64,000 bases of DNA from Blepharisma stoltei. Lineage: Eukaryota; Ciliophora; Heterotrichea; Heterotrichida; Blepharismidae. The translations under genes and the position numbers were made by a program. Location: NCBI GenBank assembly GCA_914767885.1, contig CAJZBQ010000017.1, positions 1 to 64,000 on the forward strand. Direction: 5' to 3'. This document shows, in pieces, positions 34,033 through 45,292 of this stretch (its first letter is position 1; each line of letters opens with the position of its first letter). The notes below the pieces were generated by a model. It saw only the letters and a program-made list of their open reading frames with translations, had not been told where the DNA came from and did no database searches.

Positions 34033-37000
34033 TTATGCATGATTAGCATTAATAAAATCTTTTTCAAACAAAAACTGCTTAAGCTCTTCAAAAGAAATTG
34101 TTCCTGATTGATCAAAATCCACATTTCCAAAGAATTCTGCTCATTCTTCATCTTCAATTCCTTCTATATTTGCTTTTAGCTCTTCAAGACTTAATTGGCC
34201 GTCTCCACTTTCGTCACAAAGCTTAAATGCTTTTTCCAGTTTTTTTATATTTTCATCAGTATTCCAGTCTGTACAGGCTGTCAAGAATTCTGAAAATCCA
34301 ATATAGCCTTTTTTCATAAGATCAGCGTTTTTTAAAATCTGTTGAAGCTTGATTTGTATTTCAGTGTCTAAATTTTTTGTTTCATTTAAGAGCTCGTCCA
34401 TAGTAATTTGTCCATCTTTATTAGAATCCAAGCTTTTAAAAATTTCAATAAACTGACGACTTTCGTTTTGTCCTGTAAGGTTAACCTTGAAAAATGAAAA
34501 AATTGCCCTTGCAATTTTGTCTTTAGAAGTAAATTCTATAAGATTACTGATTGCTTTATTGTTAGCAGGAGATGAAAGCAAATAATTGCTATTTTTTATT
34601 CATGGATGACTTAGAGCGTCCTCAACTGAAATTCTTTTGTTGTAGTCAAATTCAAGCATCCTGCTAATTTCCGCCCTGGTGAGCGAACAAAACCATTTGA
34701 AAAACCCTAATTTTTGCCCAAAAAACCACCGTGAGCGAACAAAAATTTTTTATAAAAAATATTTTGATATATAATATAAGAAGAAGAAAAAGTTTATCAT
34801 TACCCTACCCTACATAACACCACAACACCACAACACCACAACACCACAACACCACAGCACCACAACACCACAGCACCACAACACCACAACACCATATAAT
34901 ATAAGGAAATCTGTCTAATTTTGAACAAATTACATTTTAAAATATAAATTTTACATATTAAATTAATATTTACTTTCCAATTTTTTTTTGTTGCGAATTG
35001 GGATTTTTTTAAATTTAAAAACAAATTATCCCCCTCCTTAAGCGAGCAAATTTTTTTTTTCGCTCACGGAGGAAGGGGAGTAAGCAAATCCTTCAATTCA
35101 ATTGGGTCAAGCATCCATTCTGAACCTTCAAAAGTAAGCCCTCTTTTATACTCACTTAGAAGATCCTTTGATTTTTTCCCTCGAAATGGAGGCTTTTCTT
35201 TGATAATTAAATATAAAATAACTCCAACGCTCCAAATATCACTAGCAGGACTATCATAAATCCCATTGAGTATCTCAGGAGCCATAAAGCATGTCTATAT
35301 AAAATTTACCACTTGATTATATTTTACTAGACCTTTTATTTCCCAAGGATAAGAAAAACCAATTAATTTGCAATTGACCTTCCCATAGCTTGAATCCAAA
35401 ATAATTTTTTCAAGATTTAGCCCTAAATGCAAAATTTTATTCTTGTGGCAATAGCTTAAACCGCTTAAAATATCTCGCATTATTGAACCTGTTAGCAAAT
35501 GACCAATAATTTCTCATAATTAAAATATGGCGTCTTCGTCTGGGCATGGCCTCCGGCCATGCAGCCCTCCCGGCCATGCAGCCTCCCGGCCATGCAGCCT
35601 CGACTCATATTTTAATTATATCCGGCAAGGTTTTGCCATTTCAGAGATGGACGGCAATGCTAGGTAAGCAATTCTGGTGGAGTACAGAGCCTAGCCCTAG
35701 TCTATTCTCAGAGATGGTTTTTTCCTCGTGGGGAAGGGAAGCACGGCAGTTGGAAAGGGGAAGCCCAGCAGAGTCCACACGACCCATCGGGCAACTCCCT
35801 AGCGTGAAACTGGGCGTTACGTGCCAGGCTACGTGTTTTTCCTTTTTGCCGAAAGCCTACCAGAAAATCCATTTTTTGGGTTTTCGGAATGGCAACCCAT
35901 GTCACAAGCAAGTAGCTCATCCATGAGAGCCGTCGAAGCCGGCAACACTTGCCCCTAGGCGCACCTTTGGTGAACTAAGCGGACCGGCCCAGAGGTCTGT
36001 GGGCCCGATGCGACGAAAGGCGAGCGGAGGTCTGGACTTAGCCAACCCCGTAGTGGACGTTAAGCGTTATAATTAGTAAGTTAAGTTAAGACCAATAATT
36101 TCTCTGCGGGTGAATTCAAGTAAATTGCTTCCTGAGAAGAACTCATAAACAAGGGAAAACTTTTCTTCTGAATCATAGACTTCGTGAAGTTTAACTATGT
36201 TTGGGTGATCCTAATTTATTCTTACAAAGCATTGGAAATTTTGTGCTTCCATTGTTAACGTTTTCTGCTCTCTTATCTCGATTGCTGACTTTTTTACCTC
36301 TTTTATAACCTTTTTGAGTCCTGTTCTTTTATCAGTTGATAGTAAAGTATCTCCATGAAATGCTGAATGCAATGTTTTTATTATTTTAAAATTTTCATGA
36401 ATAGATGCTTTTAAAATTTTCTTACTCCCCCCTCCGCTAGCGAGCGAGCAAAAAATTTTGTTCACTCATGAAATGGATAATTTTTTCTAAAAAAAATTTA
36501 TAGTAACTTAGGATGAACTGCACTGGGCCGGCAAGCCAAAAAGGCCTTGTGCAGTTCATCCTAAGTCGCTATATATAAATTTATACTAGATTTTTTTTCG
36601 AAATTTAAGAAAAAATCCCAATTTTCAAAATTGTAAACCAAATATTAATTTCACTAGTAAAATTTATGTTTTAAAATGGGAGCTTTTAAGATTAAACCGA
36701 ATTAGCTCGAGATTTAATAATACTAATTATCACTTATATATTAAAAAAATTATTTGTTCAATAAAGGAGGGTGGGTTTTTGTGGAAAAATAGGGATTTTT
36801 TCCAATGGTTTTGTTTTCTCACGGAGGGGGGATGCTAGGAGGATCTATATTAAATTGGCTATTTGGTGAATCAGGATGAGGAACCTTTGTTGAAACTGAT
36901 TTTAAGGTTAATGACCTCGTTAGCGCACCTGAAGAAAGTTTTAAATTGAAACTTTCAGAGCGCTTCTTTGATGTCCGAGTTTTGTGTTTTTTGTCTTGTT

Positions 37001-37124
37001 TTACTCGAGGAGTTTTTGGAGCAAGCTCAACCTCGTCTATTTCTGACCTCAATGAGTCAGTTGACTTTTTGGGTTGACCCTTCTCACTAATAGGATCAGA
37101 CCTTTTAGACTCGCAGCAACCCAT
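34033..37124 (-). CDS. CDPK-like pseudokinase copy G with three insertions
   Basis: Start MGCCESKRSD, stop UAA 34033. Removing two TA-bounded elements (413 and 416 bp), the SINE-like element with one 15-bp target copy (589 bp) and two 15-nt introns gives 547 residues with every junction in phase. Catalytic loop HLGLNLEKI and FSYPW replace HRD and DFG motifs. MAPEILNG and DIWSVGVILYL are present. The EF-hand block follows: DSNKDGQITMDE, degenerate DLMKKGYIGFSE, DESGDGQLSLEE and DFDQSGTISFEE. A UGA is read as Trp before AEFFGN. The SINE-like insertion lies in the exon, so unless it too is removed the gene is dead. No mechanism for precise loss of a retroposon is evident. Confidence 0.65.
34665..35082. 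mobile_element. IES-like GAGCGAAC-family element, 416 bp
   Basis: TA-bounded, in copy G at the LSRM codons. The ends carry imperfect inverted repeats with the shared core GTGAGCGAA. It contains an 8-bp minisatellite at 34809-34893. Removal restores frame. Confidence 0.85.
34809..34893. repeat. 8-bp minisatellite CACCACAA
   Basis: About ten tandem units of CACCACAA, with CACCACAG variants, inside the IES-like element. It follows TACCCTACCCTACATAA. The unit matches the telomere unit CACCCTAA at six of eight positions. Confidence 0.85.
35501..36104 (+). mobile_element. SINE-like retroposon copy 3 with 15-bp target duplication
   Basis: A 574-bp element (35516-36089) in an exon of copy G between perfect repeats of GACCAATAATTTCTC. 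Same head hairpin (here with a repeated CCGGCCATGCAGCCT block), same body and TTAAG tail. Open frames in it are by-products of GC-rich sequence. Confidence 0.88.
36423..36837. mobile_element. IES-like GAGCGAAC-family element, 413 bp
   Basis: TA-bounded, in the linker of copy G. The ends CTCCCCCCTCCG and, inward from the right, GCATCCCCCCTCCGTGAG form inverted repeats. It contains a hairpin with 17-bp perfect arms (36507-36523 and 36549-36565). Removal joins FNIDPP to KKILKA as in copy E. Confidence 0.88.
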
Positions 37125-37663
37125 TTTTATAATTAATTATTGAAATTGTGGAAATTATTAAATGTTAAAAGCGGAAAAAATTCAGCAAGTTATATTGCTT
37201 TTGAAGAGGATTTACTTGAAATATAAATTTTATATTATAAAAAATTAATTTTTAAATGATAATCTTTCTTCTAATTGAAATTGGTTTGGTCTAAAATTTC
37301 TAAATATTTTGATATATAATTGATAATTAGTATAATAAAATAAATCTCTAGCTAATTCTGTTCAATTTTAAACAGCTCTTGTTTTAAAACATAAATTTTA
37401 CAAATTAAATTAATTTTGTCCACATTTTTTGCGAATTTGGATTTTTTTTGAATTTTGAACTTAAATTTATATAAATTTTTTTAAAAATAAAGTTAAACCT
37501 ATCTTTAAGCGATCAAAACAGTTTGTTCGCTCATAGGGAGTAAATATAAATTTTAATTTTTTGAAATTTCTGCTGTAATAATAAGTTTATAGAAAATAAC
37601 AGCCAAGTCGATTGATAGAAATTTTTAATTATACTCCTATCGAGATAATTATAATTATTTCTT

Positions 37664-38003
37664 TAACTCCCCCCCTCTGTGAGCGAACAAAAAATTTTGT
37701 TCGCTCACGGAGGGTTATTTTTTTTTTTTAAAAAAATTTATATATATAGATTTTATAAACAATTTTTTTTTTCAAAATTTAAAAGATGTTGTAAAATTTA
37801 TTTAATTTCTAAACATTATGCTTTAAAATGAAAGCTGTTTAAAATTAAACAGAATTAGTTAGAGATTTATTTTTTATATTAATTATCAATTATATATCAA
37901 AATATTTTTTCAAAAAAAAATTTTATTCGTAATGGAGGGTGGGTTTTTGGGCAAAAAATATGGATTTTTCCAATGGTTTTGTTCGCTCACGGAAGGGTGA
38001 GTA
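37664..38003. mobile_element. GAGCGAAC-family TIR element, 338 bp, intergenic
   Basis: TA-bounded with the clearest inverted repeats: left ACTCCCCCCCTCTGTGAGCG and right end GTTCGCTCACGGAAGGGTGAG. The subterminal hairpin GTGAGCGAAC...GTTCGCTCAC is also present. The AT-rich core is shared with the copies in genes. No ORF. Confidence 0.85.
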
Positions 38004-38162
38004 AGCAATAACTAATCAATATGACATATTAACTGATTATTTTGATAGCCGTTTCTCTTCACTTATGCTGCTGACAAAAATGCATATAAATAAATCTTAA
38101 AGATCTTGCTAATTGCAGCCTTATCTAACTAATAATTAATATAAAATCATTATGCTCTTATG

Positions 38163-38246
38163 ATATATAGGGCTTTCCCTTGAATAGCCCGATAACAGGA
38201 TGAATCCAGCCCATTATCGGGCTATTCAAGAGAAAACCCTATATAT
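38163..38246. repeat. Long imperfect hairpin
   Basis: Arms of about 33 bp (left containing CTTGAATAGCCCGATAA, right TTATCGGGCTATTCAAG) around a 17-base loop. No coding role is seen. Confidence 0.75.
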
Positions 38247-39581
38247 CCCAATTGAGTTTGGGGTGATAGTAAGATTATGCAAGTGCATCATCCTAAGTAT
38301 TTTCCCTAATATTTCTTAAATTAAAATTCGGCTATATTTTTTCACACTTTTAAAATGTTCAGCCTGCTACGGCACTTTATCTTTCAATTTAGTTGAACAT
38401 TAGCAAAAATCATTAAGTCAAAAAATCTGCCATCGACTTTTAAGGAATTTTACTACTTTTTTTAGAGAGACTGTAAATTTCTTCAAAATCCTCATAGATG
38501 AATAAAGTGATGATAGGCCCAAGCTTTTTTATATTTGCTATTTATAAGAAACATATCAAAATTATGAAGCTGCTGCTAGCCTAGAGGATTTTTTAAGAAT
38601 GATATTTCTTAGCATAGCTAATAATAAAAATTCAATATATAAAGATTTAATTAAAAAATCAATTTTTTTAGCATTGCCACTGTAGGGGAGAAAGCTTCTA
38701 AATTATATTTTCAGCTTCTCAATATCCAGCTGTCAATTTTAGAAGCTTAAGAAGAGTTCCAAATAAATATGGATGTAATTTAAGCGCTTTTAATTAGCTT
38801 TTCCATATTGAACCATCATATTTCAGAGATAATTTTTTGACCTGCACCCAAATTTTTTGCTTTTTACATATGGAAGCAGTAAGCTCAATTTTATGAGTTT
38901 CATAATTGGATCAGATTTGCCAGGAATTATATCGATTCCCCTCGAAAAATTATTACTACTCCTCACGAGACAGGAAAAGACGCTTCTAAATATATATCAG
39001 AGCTCTCAAATGTTCAGTTGCTGAGGTTAGTAGCTCAATAAGTGTTTAAACAATCGCAGAGTTAACATCATCACTTGAATAAGTCTTTTAAGCACATATC
39101 ACAAGAATAATTATGATTTTACCCCAAAATAAAGCTACACAAAGAAATAACAAAACAATAACCTTCAAGAAATTAGACTCCATGGGTCAGGCATTCCAGA
39201 GCAACTTGCCGAAGATTATGACCGCATTATAGTTGAAAAATTTTAGAAAATAGGAAATAGTTAAAAATCATTATCTATATTGTGATTGAATTAAGCCATG
39301 ATTGTCTTTTGCGGATTCAGATCTAGACTCAAAGAAAAATCTCAGAACCGAGTTGGAAACTATCTTTACGAGGCTAGATTTAGGCTTGATGGGTATACAC
39401 ATTTCTTAACTAAAAACTCGATGAATAGTTTTTATATATAATTAGCAATTTAATTAGATGGATGCTTATTTAGCATACTTGACAAACTATGGAGTATGCA
39501 TCATTAGCGATATTTTATTAGCTATTTTAAAATAATCATAATCAATATTAAAAATATAGCCAAAATTGTTAATTAAAATAA

Positions 39582-41415
39582 TTAGACTGTTTTACTATAT
39601 TTTGGACTAATACGATTTTTCCCAAACAAAAATTCCTTGAGCTCTTCAAAAGAGATTGTTCCTGACCGATCAAAATCAACACTCCCAAAGAACTCAGCCC
39701 ATTCTTTAGATTTTATCCCTTTAATACTTGCTTTTAGCTCTTTAAGACTTAACTGTCCATCTCCGCTTTTATCGCACAGCTTAAACGCTTTTTCGAATCT
39801 TTTTATATTTTCATCAGTATTTCAGTCAGTGCAAGCTGTTAAAAATTCTGAAAATTCTATATAGCCTTTCTCCATAAGGTCGGCACTATTTAAAATTTTC
39901 TTAAGTCTATTTTGTACTTTGATATCTAGGTTTTTAATTTCGTCTAATAGCTCTTCCTTACTGATTTGCCCATCTTTATTTTTATCTAAATTTTTAAAAA
40001 GATCAATAAATTTGCGATGGTCATTTTGGTTTGTAAGGTTGACTTTGAAAAATGAAAAAAGTTCTCTTGCAATTTTATCTTTAGAAGTAAATTCTACAAG
40101 GCGAGTGATTGCTTCATTATTAGTAGAGGGTGAAACCAAAGACTGGCTATTTTTTTGAATTCATGGATGATTCAACGCGTCTTCAACAGTAATTCTTGTA
40201 TTATAGTCATAATTCAGCATTTTAGTAAGCAAATCTCTCAACTCATTAGAGTCTAAAATGTCATTTTCTTGATTAAAACTTAATCCTTTGCCATATTTTT
40301 CCAAAAGATCTTCTGAGTTTGTTCCTTGAAATGGAGGCTTTCCTTGGGTCATTATATATAAAATAACTCCTAGGCTCCAAATATCGCTAGCTGGATTATT
40401 ATAAACTCCACTTAATATTTCAGGAGCCATAAAATATGTCTAAATAAAATTTACCACTTCATTAAATTTCACTAAATCTTCTAATTCTCATGGATAGGAA
40501 AAGCCAATTATTTTGCAATTAATTCTCCCATCTTTTGAATCCAAAATAATTTTTTCAAAATTTAGCCCTAAATGGACAATTTTATTCCTATGGCAATAAT
40601 TTAAAGCCGCTTAAAATATCTTGCATTATTGAGCATGCCAACGAATTCCCTATAATTTCATTAGCCTTATCAAGCAAGCTGCTTCCGGAGAAGAACTCAT
40701 AAACCAAAAGCCAGCTTTCTCTTGTATCATACACTTCAAGCAACTTAACTACGTTTGGATGATCCTAAATTATATGCATGTTTAATAAGAATAGCCCTTT
40801 AAGGAACATTTTTGGTCGCCATTTTTAATTTTCGTTACTAAAAATATGTATGCCAAAAAATTTGGCAAGCCTCTAGCCAACCAAAAATGCCCTTAATAGG
40901 CTTTTCTAGTAAATTAGAATATTTACCAGGCATTGAAATTTTTGGATTTCCATTATAAATTTTTCATGTATATTTTCTGGTATTACCGATTTTTTGAACT
41001 CTTTAATAACTTTTTTTATCTCAGTCCTTTTATCGTTTGCTAGCGAAATTTCTCCATAAAATCCTTTGTGCAGCTTTCTGACTGTCGTGTAATTAATTCT
41101 AATTGATTCTTTTAAAAAATTTTGCGAAAAGTTTTTGAAGGATAGGCTTTTAGGAGAATTTGCACGGGATGTCTTGGTAGAGACTGCTTTTAAAGTTGAC
41201 AATCTTGACCTTCCTCTTGGCGATGAAGGTTGCGAGGATCAATTACTTGTATGCCTTGCTGAGAGCTGAGGCATACGTTTTGTTTTTTTTCTTCTTATAG
41301 GCGCTTCGGGGATGCTAGTATTGCTATCGATTTCTGACCTCAGAGATTTAGTAGACATGCTTGAAAGACCCTTTTCTATTGTAGGATCTGGCCTTGTTGA
41401 ACAGCAGCAACCCAT
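39582..41415 (-). CDS. CDPK-like pseudokinase copy H, one-base frameshift
   Basis: Start MGCCCSTRPDP, stop UAA 39582. Same order as copy E, ending in four EF-hands (EF1 DKNKDGQISKEE; EF4 preceded by EFFGSVDFDRSG). Intron 1 is expanded to 162 nt by a palindromic insertion shared with copy I. Intron 2 is 15 nt. After removing introns the length is 1,657 nt, one base too many. The extra A lies near 40604 in the SGLNYCH codons. Without it the product would be 551 residues. It is nearly identical to copy I along its whole length and flanks. It is either a recent pseudogene or a homopolymer error. Confidence 0.7.
40765..40926 (-). other. Expanded intron with palindromic insert (copy H)
   Basis: The first intron site, 15 nt in paralogues, is 162 nt here. 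The insert folds on itself through GCCCTTTAAGG-type and CATTTTTGGT arms. Splicing of such a long intron would be unusual here, so a TA-bounded element inside the intron is likely. The same insert is in copy I. Confidence 0.65.
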
Positions 41416-42686
41416 AAACTTATTATTATTGGGATTCAAGAAAAAAATGTCTGTTGAGAATAAAACATTATAATAATCTGCCACGCCATTCAAGAATAAA
41501 GATTAAAAGGCAAATTTTAAATATTTTCGATAAAATTAATAAAAGACTTTTGGGTTGTTTTTTTAGTCAATTTTTTTTATCTAAAATTCTAAAAGAATCC
41601 TCGAGGAATAAGTAGACTGTAAAGTAAAAGGCCAATGGATATATCAAAAAAAATTAATGAAAAAGCTGATGGTAATCCAGGTTTTTAATTTATAGCAAAA
41701 TCATTAAAATTAATTTACAAAAGGAAAATAACCTCATATAACTAGTAACGATTTTAGAAAAATACAGCATAAAATTTAATAATAAAAATTCAATATATAA
41801 AGATTTAATTAAAAAATCAATTTTTTTAGTATGACCTTTATAGGGGAGAGAGCTTCTAAATTATATTCTCAGGCTTCTCAATATTCAGCTGTAAATTTTA
41901 GTAGCTTAAACGTGAAGGCAATTGAAGCGCTTTTAATTAGCTTTTCCATATTGAATGATCATATTTCAGTGATAATTTTTTGACCTGCACCCAAATTTTT
42001 TGCTTTTTACATATGGAAGTAGTAAGCTCAATTTTATGAGTTTCATAATTGGATCAGATTTGCTAGGAATTATATCGATTCCCCTCGAAAAATTATTACT
42101 ATTCCTCACGAAACAGGAAAAGACGCTTCTAAATATCTACCCCAGCTTTCCAATGTTCAGTTGCTAAGGCCAGTAGATCAATAAGTGTTTAAACAATCGC
42201 AGAGTTAACATCATCACTTGAATAAGTCTTTTAAGCACATATCACAAGAATAATTATGATTTTACCCCAAAATAAAGCTACACAAAGAAATAACAAAACA
42301 ATAACCTTCAAGAAATTAGACTCCATGGGTCAGGCATTCCAGAGCAACTTGCCGAAGATTATGACCGCATTATAGTTGAAAAATTTTAGAAAATAGGAAA
42401 TAGTTAAAAAATCATTATCTATATTGTGATTGAATTAAGCCATGATTGTCTTTTGCGGATTCAGATCTAGACTCAAAGAAAAATCTCAGCTTGATGGGCA
42501 TATACATTTCTTAACTAAAAACTCGATGAATAGTTTTTATATATAATTAGCAATTTAATTAGATGGATGCTTATTTAGCATACTTGACAAACTATGGAGT
42601 ATGCATCATTAGCGATATTTTATTAGCTATTTTAAAATAATCATAATCAATATTAAAAATATAGCCAAAATTGTTAATTAAAATAA
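41416..42686. repeat. Tandem-duplicated flank between copies H and I
   Basis: From about 41789 this repeats 38631 onward with scattered substitutions and two deletions (about 50 bp near 41905 and about 40 bp near 42488). The duplication unit is about 3.1 kb, running through the pseudokinase gene and its upstream flank. Confidence 0.85.
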
Positions 42687-44781
42687 TTAGACTGTTTTAC
42701 TATATTTTGGACTAATACGATTTTTCCCAAACAAAAATTCCTTGAGCTCTTCAAAAGAGATTGTTCCTGACCGATCAAAATCAACACTCCCAAAGAACTC
42801 AGCCCATTCTTTAGATTTTATCCCTTTAATACTTGCTTTTAGCTCTTTAAGACTTAACTGTCCATCTCCGCTTTTATCGCACAGCTTAAACGCTTTTTCG
42901 AATCTTTTTATATTTTCATCAGTATTTCAGTCAGTGCAAGCTGTTAAAAATTCTGAAAATTCTATATAGCCTTTCTCCATAAGGTCGGCACTATTTAAAA
43001 TTTTCTTAAGTCTATTTTGTACTTTGATATCTAGGTTTTTAATTTCGTCTAAGAGCTCTTTCTTACTGATTTGCCCATCTTTATTTTTATCTAAATTTTT
43101 AAAAAGATCAATAAATTTGCGATGGTCATTTTGGTTTGTAAGGTTGACTTTGAAAAATGAAAAAAGTTCTCTTGCAATTTTATCTTTAGAAGTAAATTCT
43201 ACAAGGCGAGTGATTGCTTCATTATTAGTAGAGGGTGAAACCAAAGACTGGCTATTTTTTTGAATTCATGGATGATTCAACGCGTCTTCAACAGTAATTC
43301 TTGTATTATAGTCATAATTCAGCATTTTAGTAAGCAAATCTCTCAACTCACTAAAGTCTAAAATGCCATTTTCTTGATTAAAACTTAATCCTTTGCCATA
43401 TTTTTCCAAAAGATCTTCTGAGTTTTTTCCTTGAAATGGAGGCTTTCCTTGGGTCATTATATATAAAATAGCTCCTAGGCTCCAAATATCGCTAGCTGGA
43501 TTATTATAAATTCCACTTAATATTTCAGGAGCCATAAAATATGTCTAAATAAAATTTACCACTTCATTAAATTTCACTAAATCTTCTAATTCTCATGGAT
43601 AGGAAAAGCCAATTATTTTGCAATTAATTCTCCCATCTTTTGAATCCAAAATAATTTTTTCAAAATTTAGCCCCTAAATGGACAATTTTATTCCTATGGC
43701 AATAATTTAAGCCGCTTAAAATATCTTGCATTATTGAGCATGCCAACGAATTCCCTATAATTTCATTAGCCTTATCAAGCAAGCTGCTTCCGGAGAAGAA
43801 CTCATAAACCAAAAGCCAGCATTCTCTTGTATCATAGACTTCGAGCAGCTTAACTATGTTTGGATGATCCTAAATTATATGCATGTTTAATAAGAATAAC
43901 CCATTAAAAAGAACATTTTTTGGTTTACCATTTTTAAATTTCGTAAGCTAAAAATATGACCTGCCAGCTATTGTCTTGCCAACCAAAAAATGCCCTTAAT
44001 AGGCTTTTCTAGCTAATTAGAATATTTACCAGGCATCGAAATTTTTGGATTTCCATTATAAATTTTTCATGTATATTTTCTGGTACTATCAATTTTTTGA
44101 ACTCTTTAATAACTTTTTTTATCTCAGTCCTTTTATTGTTTGCTAGCAATGTTTCTCCGTAAAATCCTTTATGTAGTTTTTTGACAGTCGTGTATTTAAT
44201 TTTAATCGATTCTTTATAAAAATTTTGCGAAAAGTTTTTGAAGGATAGGCTTTTAGGAGAATTTGCGCGGGATGTCTTACTCCCCCCTCCGTAAGCGCGA
44301 GCAAAAACCATTAGAAAAATCCCTATTTTTTGCCAAAAAACCCACCCTCTGTGAGCGAACAAAAATTTTTTATGGAAAAACATTTTGATATATAAGTTAT
44401 ATTAGTATAATGAAATCTCGAGCTAATTCTGTTTAATTTTGTGTTTTTTAAAACTTAAACTTTGCAAAATAAATCCAAAAACAAATTTCTATAAAATTTA
44501 TATTTAAATTTTTTTAAATTTGCTCACTTTGAGGGGGGAGTAGTAGAGATTGCTTTTAAAGCTGACAATCTTGGCCTTCCTCCTGGCGATGAAGGTTGTG
44601 AGGATATATTGCTTGTGTGCCTTGCTGAGAGCTTATGCATGCGCTTTGTTTTTTTTCTTCTTATAGGCACTTCGGGGATACTGGTATTGCTATCGATTTC
44701 CGACCTCAGAGATTTAGTAGACATGCTTGAAAGACCCTTTTCTATTGTAGGATCTGGCCTTGTTGAACAGCAGCAACCCAT
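42687..44781 (-). CDS. CDPK-like pseudokinase copy I, IES and one-base frameshift
   Basis: Near twin of copy H with a 263-bp TA-bounded element in the linker (44278-44542) that H lacks. After removing it, the 160-nt expanded intron and the 15-nt intron, 1,657 nt remain, exactly as in H. One extra C near 43672 (HLG-LNFEK codons) shifts frame, at a different place from the extra base in H. Domain content is as in H: acylated MGCC start, dead kinase domain, EF-hand block. Two twins with different single-base insertions look more like independent decay or sequencing noise than a shared feature. Confidence 0.7.
43870..44029 (-). other. Expanded intron with palindromic insert (copy I)
   Basis: 160-nt counterpart of the copy H intron with several substitutions. 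The palindromic arms (AATGCCCTTAATAGG side and its partner) persist, so the insertion predates the H/I duplication. Confidence 0.65.
44278..44542. mobile_element. IES-like GAGCGAAC-family element, 263 bp, absent from twin copy
   Basis: TA-bounded. The ends are CTCCCCCCTCCGTAAGCG and GAGGGGGGAG. Removal joins KAIST to KTSRANS exactly as in copy H, which has no insertion there. This is the youngest-looking member in the window. Confidence 0.9.
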
Positions 44782-45292
44782 AAAGCTTATTATTATTATT
44801 GGAATTCTCAATAAAAAAATGTCTGTGGCAAATAATAATCTACTTCATCAATCAAGAATAAAGATTAAAAATTAATTTAAAATATTTTTCAATAAATTAA
44901 TGCTTTCATTTTTTTGGTCAGGATCACTCATAAAAGTTTTTTTTTTTTAAAATTCTAAAAGAATCCTCAAGGAATAAGTAAATTTTAGAATAAATAAGTC
45001 AATGAATGTTGTTTAAAAAATTACTGAAAAAGCTGATGATAAGCCAAGTTTTCAATTTATTGCAAAATCATTAAAATTTAAAATAGCACTGCAGATTAAT
45101 AGAGAAAACTTAGAAGTGGGGTATTTTTATTTTATAAATACCTGAAAATGGTTAAATTTTATTATTAATTATTTAGAGCTTAATTTTTAAAACGTGTAAA
45201 CCCATTTATTTAAAATAGGAAAATAATCCTCATATAACTAGCAGCAATTTTAGAAAAATGCATCATAAAATTTAAAATTTTGCATTAATTAA

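Larger units (their letters stand above)
37125..39581. other. Repeat-rich spacer between copies G and H
   Basis: Contains a truncated GAGCGAAC-family copy (about 37300-37545), a complete one (37664-38003), a long imperfect hairpin (38163-38246) and, from about 38630, sequence duplicated again at 41789. Within the duplicated part a stop-ridden frame around 38890-39420 has patches of coding-like composition but no recognisable protein. Confidence 0.6.

Noticed and set aside
34800-35024. Minus frame with VVLWCCG repeats
   Set aside because: It is the translated CACCACAA minisatellite.
35546-35926. 126-codon plus frame and 70-codon minus frame
   Set aside because: Both lie in SINE-like copy 3, including its repeated head, and are not preserved in copies 1 and 2.
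38890-39420. Possible protein gene in the duplicated flank
   Set aside because: Several stops in every frame in both duplicates and no recognisable domain; TA-bounded removal does not produce a frame.
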